A stretch of 64,000 nucleotides of DNA. Origin: Pseudoramibacter faecis. GTDB taxonomy: Bacteria; Bacillota; Clostridia; Eubacteriales; Eubacteriaceae. Positions 34,623 through 43,621 of this stretch are shown here, piece by piece. How positions within the stretch are numbered: the first letter of the stretch is position 1; the number at the start of each line of letters is the position of its first letter. The notes under the pieces were generated by a model. The model did not search any database. It saw only the letters and a list, made by a program, of their open reading frames with translations, and was not told where the DNA came from. The translations under genes were made by a program, and so were the position numbers. The stretch is taken from positions 1-64,000 of the forward strand of contig NZ_JAYFFI010000004.1 in the NCBI RefSeq assembly GCF_036289405.1, written 5' to 3'.

Positions 34623-36359
34623 TTACCCCAGCTTCCACCCCACGGCCTGTTCTCTTGCCGCCACAAAGCGGCGGTAGATGCCGTCCTCTTGCATCAGGGT
34701 CTCGTGACGGCCGCGCTGCACAATACGCCCCTGATCCACCACCAGAATCTGGTCTGCATGGCGCACGGTCTTCAGGCGATGGGCGATCATCAGGATCGTC
34801 TTTTCCCGGGTAAGCGCCGCGATGGCGGCCATCAGTTCCTTCTCGTTTTCCGGATCGACATTGGCCGTGGCCTCGTCGAGAATAATAACGGGCGCATCCT
34901 TCATGATGGCCCGGGCGATGGCAATGCGCTGACGCTCCCCGCCGGAAAGGCTGGCGCCGCCCTCTCCGACGACGGTCTCATAGCCGTCGGGCAATGCCAC
35001 AATAAAATCGTGACAGCAGGCCGCCTTCGCCGCGGCGATCACCTGATCCATCGGCGCGTCAGGCTGGCCGAAGCGAATGTTGTTGGCAATGGTGTCCCGG
35101 AACAGATAAACGCCTTGAAACACGAAGCTGAAATTTTCCATCAGACTGTCCATGCTGTAATCGCGCACATCCACGCGGTCGAGCGTAACGCTGCCGCTGT
35201 CGACGTCCCAAAAGCGGGCGATGAGATGGCACAGCGTCGTCTTGCCGCCGCCGGAGGGACCGACGATGGCCGTCGTGGTCTTTTCGGGAATCGTCATGCT
35301 GATCCCGTCGATGATGGTCTGCTTGTCGTAGGCGAAGCGGATATCGTTCACCGCGATGTCGTGAGTTGCCGGCGTGCGGGCCGCCCCGTCGATATCCATG
35401 GGTTCAAGGTCCAAAATCGCCTGAGCCTTGTCCACACAGATATCCACATTGCGCAGCAGCGACGAATAATTGCCGGCACTTTCCAGACTCGCGTAAATCA
35501 TGAAAGCGCAGATGAGCATCACGATGCAGACGAGCAGATCCATGGTGCCGCCCAGGTAAAAACGAATGGCCAGCACGCTCATGGCGACACCGGTGAGCTT
35601 GGCGATGGCACTCTGCAGGGTCATATAGGGAATAAAGCGAAACTCGCAGGCCGCGTTGACCGCGACGTTGTCGTCGATGGCGGCGTTGAGCTTGCGGCTC
35701 GCGCTACCGGTCAGCTGATAGCTTTTAACCTCCGCCATCCCCTGAATATATTCGAGAACCTTGGTCACAAGCTCGGTGTCCGACGCGTTCTTCTTTGGCG
35801 CCATAACCTTGCCCTGACGCTGCAGCAGTGCATTGGCGCCAAAGAATACGGCGATGCCTGCCAGCGTCACCAGGCCGATGCGCCAGTCGTAAAACAGGAG
35901 CATGAGCGCGATGAGCAGCGTTGTCAGAACGCCCTGGGTCGTCATCATCACCACGCGGGTCGCGATATTGGCCAAGGCTTCCATGGTGTTGGTCGTCACC
36001 GAGGTGATGGTGCCCAGGCTGTTGTCATTAAAATAACCCATGGGCAGATAGCGCAGATGCTCGGCGATTTCGATGCGCTTGTTGGCGCAGGTTTCATAGC
36101 CCGCCTCCGTCTGGAGCATGGTGGCCTTGTTTTTAATGAGCACCTGGCCGGCGATGCTCACCACCATGATGCCGAAGCCCGCAGCTACCGTCATAAGGCT
36201 CACCCGGCCTTCAAGCACCGCGCCGAGCATCACCGCCACCGCCGGAATCTTGAGTGCTTCAAAGAACGCCTGAATCACCCCGCAAGCAATGGACCTATGA
36301 AACTTGCGGCGATTCTTCTCGCCGCAGAATGCGAAGAACTTGCGAAAAATTTTAAGCAT
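34623..36359 (-). CDS. ABC half-transporter, permease plus ATPase (YbtQ/IrtB-like)
   Basis: 578 residues from MLKIFRKFFAFCGE at 36359. Six membrane helices in the first 320 residues (for example IPAVAVMLGAVLEG and VLTTLLIALMLLFYDW). The nucleotide-binding domain has Walker A VGPSGGGKTT, Q-loop FVFQGVYLF, signature LSGGERQRIAIARA, Walker B VIILDEATANVD and H-loop MIAHRLKTV, all canonical. It forms a probable heterodimer with the preceding gene, which it overlaps by eight bases. The pair with ECF genes and AraC regulator suggests metallophore import rather than drug export. Confidence 0.85.
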   Translation of the reverse strand: MLKIFRKFFAFCGEKNRRKFHRSIACGVIQAFFEALKIPAVAVMLGAVLEGRVSLMTVAAGFGIMVVSIAGQVLIKNKATMLQTEAGYETCANKRIEIAEHLRYLPMGYFNDNSLGTITSVTTNTMEALANIATRVVMMTTQGVLTTLLIALMLLFYDWRIGLVTLAGIAVFFGANALLQRQGKVMAPKKNASDTELVTKVLEYIQGMAEVKSYQLTGSASRKLNAAIDDNVAVNAACEFRFIPYMTLQSAIAKLTGVAMSVLAIRFYLGGTMDLLVCIVMLICAFMIYASLESAGNYSSLLRNVDICVDKAQAILDLEPMDIDGAARTPATHDIAVNDIRFAYDKQTIIDGISMTIPEKTTTAIVGPSGGGKTTLCHLIARFWDVDSGSVTLDRVDVRDYSMDSLMENFSFVFQGVYLFRDTIANNIRFGQPDAPMDQVIAAAKAACCHDFIVALPDGYETVVGEGGASLSGGERQRIAIARAIMKDAPVIILDEATANVDPENEKELMAAIAALTREKTILMIAHRLKTVRHADQILVVDQGRIVQRGRHETLMQEDGIYRRFVAAREQAVGWKLG

Positions 36360-38154
36360 GGGCTTCGTCTCCTTCCTGATCGTCCCCGGCATCCAGCCGA
36401 TCGCGCACCGAAATATGCGCCTCCCACATCTGACGGTACAGGCCGTTCTCGGCAAGCAGAGTCTTGTGGGTGCCGCAGCTGTCGAGGCGGCCGTCTTTAA
36501 TGACGAAAATCTGATCGCTGTCGGCAATGGTGCTCAGTCGATGGGCAATCACGATGAGGGTCTTGCCTTTCACGAGCCTTCCCACCGCCGCCTGAATCAC
36601 CGCTTCGTTTTCCGGATCGGTGTAGGCTGTGGCCTCGTCGAGGATCACGATGGGCGCGTCCTTGAGCATGGCCCGGGCGATGGCGATGCGCTGGCGTTCT
36701 CCGCCGGAAAGCGCGCCGCCCGCATCGCCGACCACGGTGTCGTAGCCGTGCTCAAGCCCCGTGATAAAGTCGTGACAGCCGCTGGCCTTTGCCACGGCGA
36801 TCACCTCGTCATCCGTCGCACCGGCGCGTCCCATGCGGATATTCTCGCGGATGGTGTCGTCAAAAAGGAAATTGTCCTGCGACACATAGGCCACAAGCCG
36901 ATGATAATCTGCCGGGGGAATGGCGCGGATATCCACCCCGCCGATGGTGATGCGCCCGCCGTCCGCGTCCCAAAGAGACGCGATGAGCTTGGCCAGCGTG
37001 GACTTGCCGGAGCCGGACGGCCCGACGATCGCATTGACCGTGCCCGCAGCCATGGTCATGCTGATGCCATGAAGCACTTCCGCGTCGTGATAGCCGAAGG
37101 TTACATCGGTGAGCACCACGTCCCGCCCGTCGAGCGGCGTGGTCAGCACCGCCGGCCGATGCTGCTCATCCTGCTCGAGAATGGCGCTGACCTCGCCGAC
37201 GATGGTGCCCATCTGGGCCAAATCGTCACTGTAGGACATCACAGTGATCAGCGGCGTCAACGTGCCGAAGGACAGAATAATGATCAGAATAAAATCCGCC
37301 GCCGAAAGGCTCCCCGCGCGAAAGAGCAGTCCGCCGACGGGCAGAATCGCCACCAAAGACGCCGGCATAATGGCCATCGCTGCGGTGAAATAGCCGTTGC
37401 AGCGGCGCATCCAGTCAACAAAGCAGCTGGCCCCTTCCCGGGCAGCCACCACAAAACGATCGTAGGATTGCTCAGCCTTGCCAAAGGCCTTGATCACCTC
37501 GATGCCTCCGATGTATTCCACCGCCGTATCGTTGAGCGCCTTGGTTTTATCCACCGTGTTTTTAAAATCGGCCTCGTAGCCGCGCATCATCCCGGCGTAA
37601 CAAATCAGTCCGACCGGGATCGTCAGCAGCGACGTCAGCCCCATGCGCCAGTCGATCACAAAGATCGCGACGGCCAGCACCAGCGGCGACACCAGATTCG
37701 CCGTGAATTCCGGCACGATGTGCGCCAGCACGGTTTCGATGCTGTCGATGCGCTCGACCACCGTATTCTTCAGGCTGCCCGACGAAAGATCTTGCACCGT
37801 GCCCAGGGGCAGGCGCGCCAACTTGTCGCACACCCGCTTGCGCACTTCTCCCAGCACGGCAAAGGTCGTCTTATGAGACAGCGTGGTGGACAGCGCGTGA
37901 CAAAGCACCCGCCCGATCCAAAACAGCGCCATGATGCCGCAAATTCGGCCGTACACCGCGAAATCGCGATTGCCGTCAATCAAAAGCTGCACGATGCGCG
38001 CGATGCACACGTAGGGCGCCAGCCCCAAAAGCACGCCCAAAACCGCCGCAAGCACACTGGCGAGATAATTCCCGCGATGTCCCGCGGCAAATTCCCCAAG
38101 CCACTGCAAGGTGCTTTTTCTCCGTTTGGCCGTTGCCTGTCGTTCATTCTTCAA
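36352..38154 (-). CDS. ABC half-transporter, permease plus ATPase (YbtP/IrtA-like)
   Basis: 600 residues. Membrane domain with YLASVLAAVLGVLLGLAPYVCIARIV and further helices up to residue 320; ATPase domain with VGPSGSGKSTLAKLIASLWD, signature LSGGERQRIAIARAML, Walker B IVILDEATAYTD and IAHRLSTI. Begins with a TTG codon at 38154, GGGGG eight bases upstream, inside the end of the AraC gene; stop overlaps the next half-transporter. Short alternative starts downstream are possible. Confidence 0.85.
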   Translation of the reverse strand: MKNERQATAKRRKSTLQWLGEFAAGHRGNYLASVLAAVLGVLLGLAPYVCIARIVQLLIDGNRDFAVYGRICGIMALFWIGRVLCHALSTTLSHKTTFAVLGEVRKRVCDKLARLPLGTVQDLSSGSLKNTVVERIDSIETVLAHIVPEFTANLVSPLVLAVAIFVIDWRMGLTSLLTIPVGLICYAGMMRGYEADFKNTVDKTKALNDTAVEYIGGIEVIKAFGKAEQSYDRFVVAAREGASCFVDWMRRCNGYFTAAMAIMPASLVAILPVGGLLFRAGSLSAADFILIIILSFGTLTPLITVMSYSDDLAQMGTIVGEVSAILEQDEQHRPAVLTTPLDGRDVVLTDVTFGYHDAEVLHGISMTMAAGTVNAIVGPSGSGKSTLAKLIASLWDADGGRITIGGVDIRAIPPADYHRLVAYVSQDNFLFDDTIRENIRMGRAGATDDEVIAVAKASGCHDFITGLEHGYDTVVGDAGGALSGGERQRIAIARAMLKDAPIVILDEATAYTDPENEAVIQAAVGRLVKGKTLIVIAHRLSTIADSDQIFVIKDGRLDSCGTHKTLLAENGLYRQMWEAHISVRDRLDAGDDQEGDEAHA

Positions 38155-39187
38155 GTGAATGTCCCCCTTTCTTTTCAGAGCCTTCTGCCGTCACGCTCTG
38201 CTTCATCAGGCGCAGCCGCTCCTGCTTGCGATAGGTCAGCGGACTCACGCCATAAACTTTTTTAAACATACTGCCGAATTTTGTCTGACTGGCATAGCCC
38301 ACGGATGCCGCGATATCCGCCACCTTTTCCCGGGTGCCCGACAACAGTTTGGCCGCCCGCTTCATCCGCTGCGTTCGTTGATAGACCGCATAGCCGCAGC
38401 CGTAAACATTGCAGAAATAATTTTTCAGACTTGACGCACTGATGCCAAAGCGCGCTGCCAGCTCTGCCGCTGGGTGGCGCACCTGCAGATCCGACACGAT
38501 GATTTGCTGCACGGCCTTGGCGATTTCCACCTGGGTTTTGGGATAGTAAATCTTCCCCGCCTCCACCAGCGCCGTCTCACGCTCGGCCAAGAGCAGCAGC
38601 CACTCCATGATCTTCACCGCGATGAGCTGCCGGCTTTTCCTCTGCGCCAGATAGTCCCGCAGCGCCTTTGCCGTCCGGGCGAGCGGCACATCGGCCAGAT
38701 AAATACGCGGCGCATCAACCGCCTCACAGCGTTCAAACAATTGCCGGGGCACCGCGAAGGATTCCCCCAACACTGAAAAGGCCGTTTGCCAATCGCCGTC
38801 CAGCCGAACCGCCAGCTCAATCCCTTCGTAATCCGCTTCGGGATAATAGAAACTCCCTGTCGATTTGCCGTTATCCACCACCAGCTCCCCGCCCGATAAA
38901 TAGGTTGTCTCGCCGCTGTGCAGCGTCACTTCGCAGCGGCCGCAAAAACAGTGGTTCACAGTGAGCGAAGGCGCGTCTGCCGCCTTGAATGTGAATCTGG
39001 GGATGCGCGTGCTGTGAATATCAATATCAAAAAACCAGAAACCCGGCGCCAACGCCAATACCCGAAGCAGGCCGGCCTCGCCGCCATCCCCCGGCAGCGG
39101 GATGAGCGCGGCTCCGGTCCGCCTGTCCTCGCGCACCCCGGGAAGCCGCAAAAGGGTACGCGGATTTAAATCAATAACCGCAGTCAT
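38144..39187 (-). CDS. AraC-family transcriptional regulator
   Basis: 347 residues. The C-terminal double helix-turn-helix (about 235-330) contains HPAAELAARFGISASSLKNYFCNVYG and EKVADIAASVGYASQTKFGSMFKKVYGVSPLTYRK. The N-terminal domain (1-200) is likely ligand-binding and has PGFWFFDIDIHSTRIP and CRCEVTLHSGETTYLSGGEL-type beta sequence. AraC proteins next to YbtP/Q-type transporters usually sense the siderophore-metal complex (as YbtA does), so a metallophore is the likely effector. Overlaps both neighbours. Confidence 0.88.
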   Translation of the reverse strand: MTAVIDLNPRTLLRLPGVREDRRTGAALIPLPGDGGEAGLLRVLALAPGFWFFDIDIHSTRIPRFTFKAADAPSLTVNHCFCGRCEVTLHSGETTYLSGGELVVDNGKSTGSFYYPEADYEGIELAVRLDGDWQTAFSVLGESFAVPRQLFERCEAVDAPRIYLADVPLARTAKALRDYLAQRKSRQLIAVKIMEWLLLLAERETALVEAGKIYYPKTQVEIAKAVQQIIVSDLQVRHPAAELAARFGISASSLKNYFCNVYGCGYAVYQRTQRMKRAAKLLSGTREKVADIAASVGYASQTKFGSMFKKVYGVSPLTYRKQERLRLMKQSVTAEGSEKKGGHSLEE

Positions 39188-40646
39188 CCATCGTCACCTT
39201 TCTGTCGCAGCAAACCTGCATCCACTCGGCATCATGAGTCGCCACGATAACGGTCTTCCCCATCGCCTTAAGCCGCGTCATCAAAGCCGCCATCTGGCGC
39301 ATATGCCGATCGTCCAAACCACTGGTGGGTTCATCAAAGAGCAAAATCTCCCGCTCGGAAGCGACGGCACAGGCCACTGCAAGACGCTGCTTTTGCCCGC
39401 CGGACAACGACATGGGATGCTTGTCGCGATACGGCAGGAGATCCACCGATTCCAGAATAGCCGCCGCGCGCTCATGCGGTGCAGACGTGCGCGCCGGCAG
39501 TCCGAGGCACACTTCCTCCAGCACGCTTTCCGAAAAAAGCTGATGATCCGCGTCCTGCATGACCAGAAAAGTCATCTGCTGGCGCTGACGCCGGCCGAAG
39601 GATCGTCCGCGGTAGTGCATGACACCCTTGCATCGCCGCTCCAGGCCGCACAAACAGTGCAGAAAGGTGGTCTTGCCCGCGCCATTGGCGCCAACCAGCG
39701 CCGTGATCTGCCCGGCCGCAATGTGCAACTCATTCATCGCCAGCACCGGCTTGCGGGCACTGTGGCGCCGCTCAAAAAATCCGCTTCGATAATCGAAATG
39801 AAAATTTTGGAGCATCAGGCAGTCCTCTTCCGGCAGGACCGCCGGCAGCGCAACGGCCCGGGGCGAAATCAGCCGCGTGGTCCGCAGACCGGCCGCCCCA
39901 TCGTCGCAAGCCGCCAGACGGTCGCAGGCCGCCCGGTCGAGCACCCGCACGATGCGCCCCGCCTCGAGCACCGCCGCCCGGTCGATCAAATCCCAAAGAT
40001 AAGCCAGGCGATGTTCCGCCGCCACAATGGTTTTGCCGGCGTCCCGCCAGATTTGAATCAAAGCGCGCAACTGCATCGTCGCCCCGAAATCCAAATTCGC
40101 CGAGGGCTCATCCAGCAGGATGACCGCCGGCCGGGCCACGTCCACCGAAGCGCAGGCAATCTTCTGCTTTTCGCCCCCGGACAAATGAAAGATGTTGCGG
40201 TCGATCAGCCTCTCGATATGAAAGCGGGCGGTCGTCTCTTCGATGCGCTTTAAAATCTCGGCTTCAGCCATGCCCCGATTCTCGCAGGCAAACGCCAGCT
40301 CGCTGGTGGTGTCCACATTAAAAAACTGCGTCCGGGGATTTTGAAAGACCGTCCCCGACGACGACGCAATCTCGTCCAAGCTCCTGCCGGCGAGAGATTC
40401 GCCGTTTACACGGATTGTTCCGGTCAATCGCCCCGGATAATAATGGGGGATCAGCCCGTTGATCAGCCGCAAAAGCGTCGTCTTGCCGCAGCCCGACGGG
40501 CCGGTCAACAGTACGAACTCCCCCGGCTGAATCCTCAGGCTCACATGATCAAGCCGTCCGTCGTCGTCTCTTTCCGGGATCGGCGCCTCGAGCAGCGCCG
40601 CGCTTTCCGAAGCATATTCAAAACAAACATCCTCCAGCACTACCAT
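39171..40646 (-). CDS. ECF transporter ATPase with two fused nucleotide-binding domains (EcfA1A2)
   Basis: 491 residues from the ATG at 40646 (GGGGGTGGCTTT upstream). First NBD: LLTGPSGCGKTTLLRLINGLIPHYYPG, signature LSGGEKQKIACASV, Walker B VILLDEPSANLD. Second NBD from about 280: LVGANGAGKTTFLHCLCGL, LSGGQKQRLAVACAV, ILLFDEPTSGLD. Fused tandem ATPases are known for ECF modules. It powers the S component encoded two genes upstream. The 3' end overlaps the AraC gene by 17 bases. Confidence 0.9.
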   Translation of the reverse strand: MVVLEDVCFEYASESAALLEAPIPERDDDGRLDHVSLRIQPGEFVLLTGPSGCGKTTLLRLINGLIPHYYPGRLTGTIRVNGESLAGRSLDEIASSSGTVFQNPRTQFFNVDTTSELAFACENRGMAEAEILKRIEETTARFHIERLIDRNIFHLSGGEKQKIACASVDVARPAVILLDEPSANLDFGATMQLRALIQIWRDAGKTIVAAEHRLAYLWDLIDRAAVLEAGRIVRVLDRAACDRLAACDDGAAGLRTTRLISPRAVALPAVLPEEDCLMLQNFHFDYRSGFFERRHSARKPVLAMNELHIAAGQITALVGANGAGKTTFLHCLCGLERRCKGVMHYRGRSFGRRQRQQMTFLVMQDADHQLFSESVLEEVCLGLPARTSAPHERAAAILESVDLLPYRDKHPMSLSGGQKQRLAVACAVASEREILLFDEPTSGLDDRHMRQMAALMTRLKAMGKTVIVATHDAEWMQVCCDRKVTMDDCGY

Positions 40647-41347
40647 AAAGCCACCCCCAGCGCGCTGAGCAGCCAGCAGCCGAAGGCCGCCGCACAGATG
40701 GCCAACAGGATCCCATCCTACAGACGAAAGCCAATGCGGCAGATGTTCGTCCGCGGAGCGCCGGAGCCCAGGCCGCGGATCAGCGCCGAGGCCGAAAGCT
40801 CGTCGCCAATGCGCAGGCAGCACATCAGCACGGGGATGATACGATATTCCAGCATCTTCGCCGGACCGGTATTTCCCAGGCGAAGGCCCCGCATGCGCAT
40901 GGCGTTATTCACTGCGGTCACCTCTTCGCCGACGGTCGGAAAGAAGCGAAACATCACCGAGAGCGGGATGGTGATGAGATCGGGAATGTGCAGCCTCGAA
41001 AGCGCAGCAATAAACGCGCTGACCGTGGTTGTCGTCACGACATAAACCGCCATCAGCACGCATGGAATGAGCCCCATCACAATACCGTATAAAATGAAAC
41101 ACAGCAGATAAACACTGCCGGAAAGATACAGCTCTGCCAAACGCCACAGACCCCAAACGCCAAAAAACACCACGACGCCGAAAAGCGCCTGGCGGATGCG
41201 GCGGGCCTGTAGCAAAAGCACCAGCGGAATGAGCGGTAGGATCACCAAAAACGGACCGGCCGATGCGCCGCCGGCTCCGCCCATCAGAAAGGTGGGCAGA
41301 GTAATCAGCAGCGCAAGCTTGGTTCTTGGATCTAAAAAGTGATTCAT
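40641..41347 (-). pseudogene. ECF transmembrane subunit EcfT with internal amber stop
   Basis: From ATG 41347: MNHFLDPRTKLALLITLPTF, several membrane helices, then the EcfT coupling helix region RLHIPDLITIPLSVMFRFFPTVGEEVTAVNNAMRMRGL. Translation stops at TAG 40718-40720. The same frame continues with DGILLAICAAAFGCWLLSALGVALW, clearly the missing last helix, to a second TAG at 40641. Without readthrough the product is 209 residues and lacks the final membrane helix. A CAG to TAG change would explain it. Confidence 0.8.
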
Positions 41348-41934
41348 CAAACAATGCCCGCTTTAACAAAATGTTTCTTCATCAGTTTGACCCCGATCCA
41401 TCCGCCGAGCAAGCCGAAAACAAAACAGCAAATCAAAAGCGCCGGCGCTGTCCACAGCTGAAAAATGCTTTTTGCCGCGGCGATATAATCCGCCCCATAA
41501 GACGATTTCTCCCAGTACTGATCCGCCTTAAAGATCAACGGGATAAAGCTGCCAAATACCCAGCAGCTGAAAAAGCCGTAACCGATGATATCTTTTTTGA
41601 TGCTTTGGTATCCCCCGCTTCTCACCACCCACTCGGCGATAAGGCCGACCACGATATTAAGCGGCATCGCGTACCACCCCATGCCCGTAAGCATCAGGAT
41701 GATCCCGAGCAAAATCTCCATGATAAGAATCATCCCGAATTTTTGTACTTTCGTAACAAAAAGCATCCACGGAATGCCGATGCAAAGCGGCATCAGAACG
41801 CAATACAGCGGCATGAGAAAGGGAATAAACCCGATAAACGAAATTGCCATTTCAATCACAAAAATAATGGCTGTAAAAAGGCCGATATTGATAAGATCTT
41901 TTCCCCCGATGCGGGTCGCTTTCCTTGATTCCAT
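41347..41934 (-). CDS. ECF S component, MptD/Trep_Strep-like integral membrane protein
   Basis: 195 residues with five or six hydrophobic helices: LINIGLFTAIIFVIEMAISFIGFIPFLMPLYCVLMPL, FGMILIMEILLGIILMLTGMGWYAMPLNIVVGLIAEWVV and LLICCFVFGLLGGWIGVKL. The pattern and short charged N-terminus (MESRKATRIGGKDL) match the Trep_Strep S-component family found beside EcfT/EcfA and YbtPQ-like pairs. It probably binds the transported metal complex or vitamin. First gene of the six-gene operon; AGGAGGATTT before the ATG; stop overlaps ecfT as TGATG. Confidence 0.82.
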   Translation of the reverse strand: MESRKATRIGGKDLINIGLFTAIIFVIEMAISFIGFIPFLMPLYCVLMPLCIGIPWMLFVTKVQKFGMILIMEILLGIILMLTGMGWYAMPLNIVVGLIAEWVVRSGGYQSIKKDIIGYGFFSCWVFGSFIPLIFKADQYWEKSSYGADYIAAAKSIFQLWTAPALLICCFVFGLLGGWIGVKLMKKHFVKAGIV

Positions 41935-41988
41935 AAATCCTCCTGTCAGGCGTTATCATGCGCATTTCATATTCGTTAACGGCTTCAT

Positions 41989-42004
41989 GTTAGCATCTTC
42001 TAAC
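41989..42004 (-). promoter_or_regulatory. Candidate operator of the ECF/ABC operon
   Basis: Inverted repeat GTTAG-CATCTT-CTAAC 55 bases upstream of the S-component start. Could bind the AraC regulator or a metal repressor of DtxR type. The rest of 41935-42440 holds no gene I can support, only AT-rich sequence and short direct repeats of GTTATATAA near 42404-42428. Confidence 0.35.
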
Positions 42005-42440
42005 TTAAATGTCTATGCCTTTTTGCCTTTTTTAGTCCTTTTGACAATCAATTTCCGCCGAAAAACGACGCCTTTTGCAGGGCACCCTAATATCCTTTGA
42101 TCACCCAAATGCGACAGACTCAAAAAAAGCCCCCCCTTTCGGAGCCCGGCATTCAGATATTTAGACAGAGCACAGTGATGTCGACACCGCTATTATTTTT
42201 TAAACAGGCTCAATATTCTCAAATTAAATCATTATTTGCCTTCCGCGGGAACAACACGCACTTGACACGACAACCACTTTGTCCCTTCACTTTTAATTAG
42301 AGAAGCTCTTCAAAATAAAATAATCCATCTCCGATTATCACAGGATCTTTGATCCATACCGCTAACGTTTCATTCTTTATTTAATTGACGCCGATTGCAC
42401 GTTGTTATATAAAGTTGTTATATAATTATATCAGGATATC

Positions 42441-43587
42441 CTAATCAATAATAATAGAGAAACGTTCCTTAACAATAACGGTGACAGCGTTTATTCGGGA
42501 GCTTCTCGCGACCATCAAATCGATTTCCCATTTCTGGAGAGCAAAATGAATTGGAACAAATTTTTCAAAATAATTGGCATCGCCATCCCCAGGAAAAATT
42601 GAACTGTGATGCGTCTGTGGTCCATTTCTGAAGCGGTGCGGAAGCTTTAAAATCACGCTTGATCACGTTAGGAGCGACCCTGCCGACTTCGCTTTGTATG
42701 AATGGTATTTCTCCTTTGGACGTTTCCCTGCCAGCCCCATGCAGTGCATGAGGCGCCGGGTTCGTTTATGGTTCACCTTATATCCCTGGTTCAGCAATTC
42801 ATGAAGGACCCTTCTGACACCATAGCGGCTATGGTTGCGGTCAAATATCTCCTTTATTCTTCCGCATATATATCAGCATTACGTTCTGCGGCTACGTCTG
42901 TTTTTCCAAGCTCGAAGCAATAAGCAGATCTGGACATTCCCATCGCTTTAAGCAGATGCTTCAGTTGGAATCCTTTTTCACGAAGTTCTTTGATGATGAC
43001 TGCTTTTTCGCCTTGAGCAGCGCAGCTTCCTTTTCTTCTCTCAAGGCGATCTCTTTTTTATTACTTCATTCTCCGCTTTAATATATGCGTTTTCAGCCCT
43101 CAAGCGTATCAGCTCTTCACGTTCAGATTCGTTGAGAGGCCTGGGGTTATTAATGTTGAGATTCTTTTTCATAGTCTGGTCCTTGGAACTCCGTCCTCGT
43201 TTTTTATTTACCAATCCATTATAACCCTCAGTCTTATATCTGCGCACCCATTGGTACAGTAGTCCACCGTTAATGCCAGCATTGAGTGCTGCTGAATTAT
43301 TAGAAGCCCCGGCGAGTACCTTTGAAACAAGCTCATATTTTTCTTCTGCGGTCCAAACTTTGTCTTGATTTTTGTGTTTTAAAACACTGGGACCATTAGC
43401 ATCTTCCAGTCTTGCCCACTTGCGGACAGTATTATGAAAGTTCTCTGTCTTGATGTTATCCGGGGTGCCCGGCCATTTCCCCTGACGATATACTTCTACA
43501 CATTTCCCCTTGAATTCATAACTGTATCGCATAAAAACACCCTCCTTACTGCTGCATTTTCATGTCCGGTAAAGAGGGTACATATCA
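42441..43587 (-). mobile_element. Degraded IS3-family (IS150-like) insertion sequence
   Basis: The intact right end GGGTACATATCA (43576-43587) matches the terminal repeat of the element at 20.9 kb. orfA is followed by orfB pieces: AVIIKELREKGFQLKHLLKAMGMSRSAYCFELGK, FDRNHSRYGVRRVLHELLNQGYKVNHKRTRRLM and ASAPLQKWTTDASQFNFSWG. Frame breaks lie near 42865 and 42665, and the catalytic core is missing after the first Asp. The left end is lost. The segment 42441-42560 codes WEIDLMVAR and IVKERFSIII on the minus strand, perhaps a piece of another (IS30-like) transposase. Confidence 0.8.
43041..43532 (-). CDS. IS3-family OrfA (transposase N-terminal, helix-turn-helix)
   Basis: 163 residues with a double HTH region: MRYSYEFKGKCVEVYRQGKWPG, VSKVLAGASNNSAALNAGINGGLLYQWVRRYKTEGYNGL, and a C-terminal leucine-zipper-like helix RLRAENAYIKAENEVIKK. 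The frame ends just after an A-AAA-AAG run near 43054-43060. This is the usual IS3 programmed -1 frameshift site leading into orfB (EIALREEKEAALLKAKK). The partner orfB is broken, so the element is unlikely to move by itself. Confidence 0.8.
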   Translation of the reverse strand: MRYSYEFKGKCVEVYRQGKWPGTPDNIKTENFHNTVRKWARLEDANGPSVLKHKNQDKVWTAEEKYELVSKVLAGASNNSAALNAGINGGLLYQWVRRYKTEGYNGLVNKKRGRSSKDQTMKKNLNINNPRPLNESEREELIRLRAENAYIKAENEVIKKRSP

Positions 43588-43621
43588 AGCCCGAGAATCG
43601 TCTTTTTATTTGCTTTTAATC

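Noticed and set aside
40718..40720. TAG as a pyrrolysine codon in ecfT
   Set aside because: Pyrrolysine is not expected in ECF subunits, the position is a membrane-helix boundary and a one-base CAG change explains it; kept only as something to exclude.
42441..42656. 71-codon frame as a real gene
   Set aside because: Part of decayed insertion sequence DNA; the WEIDL and VKERFS segments look like a transposase scrap and no start site is supported.
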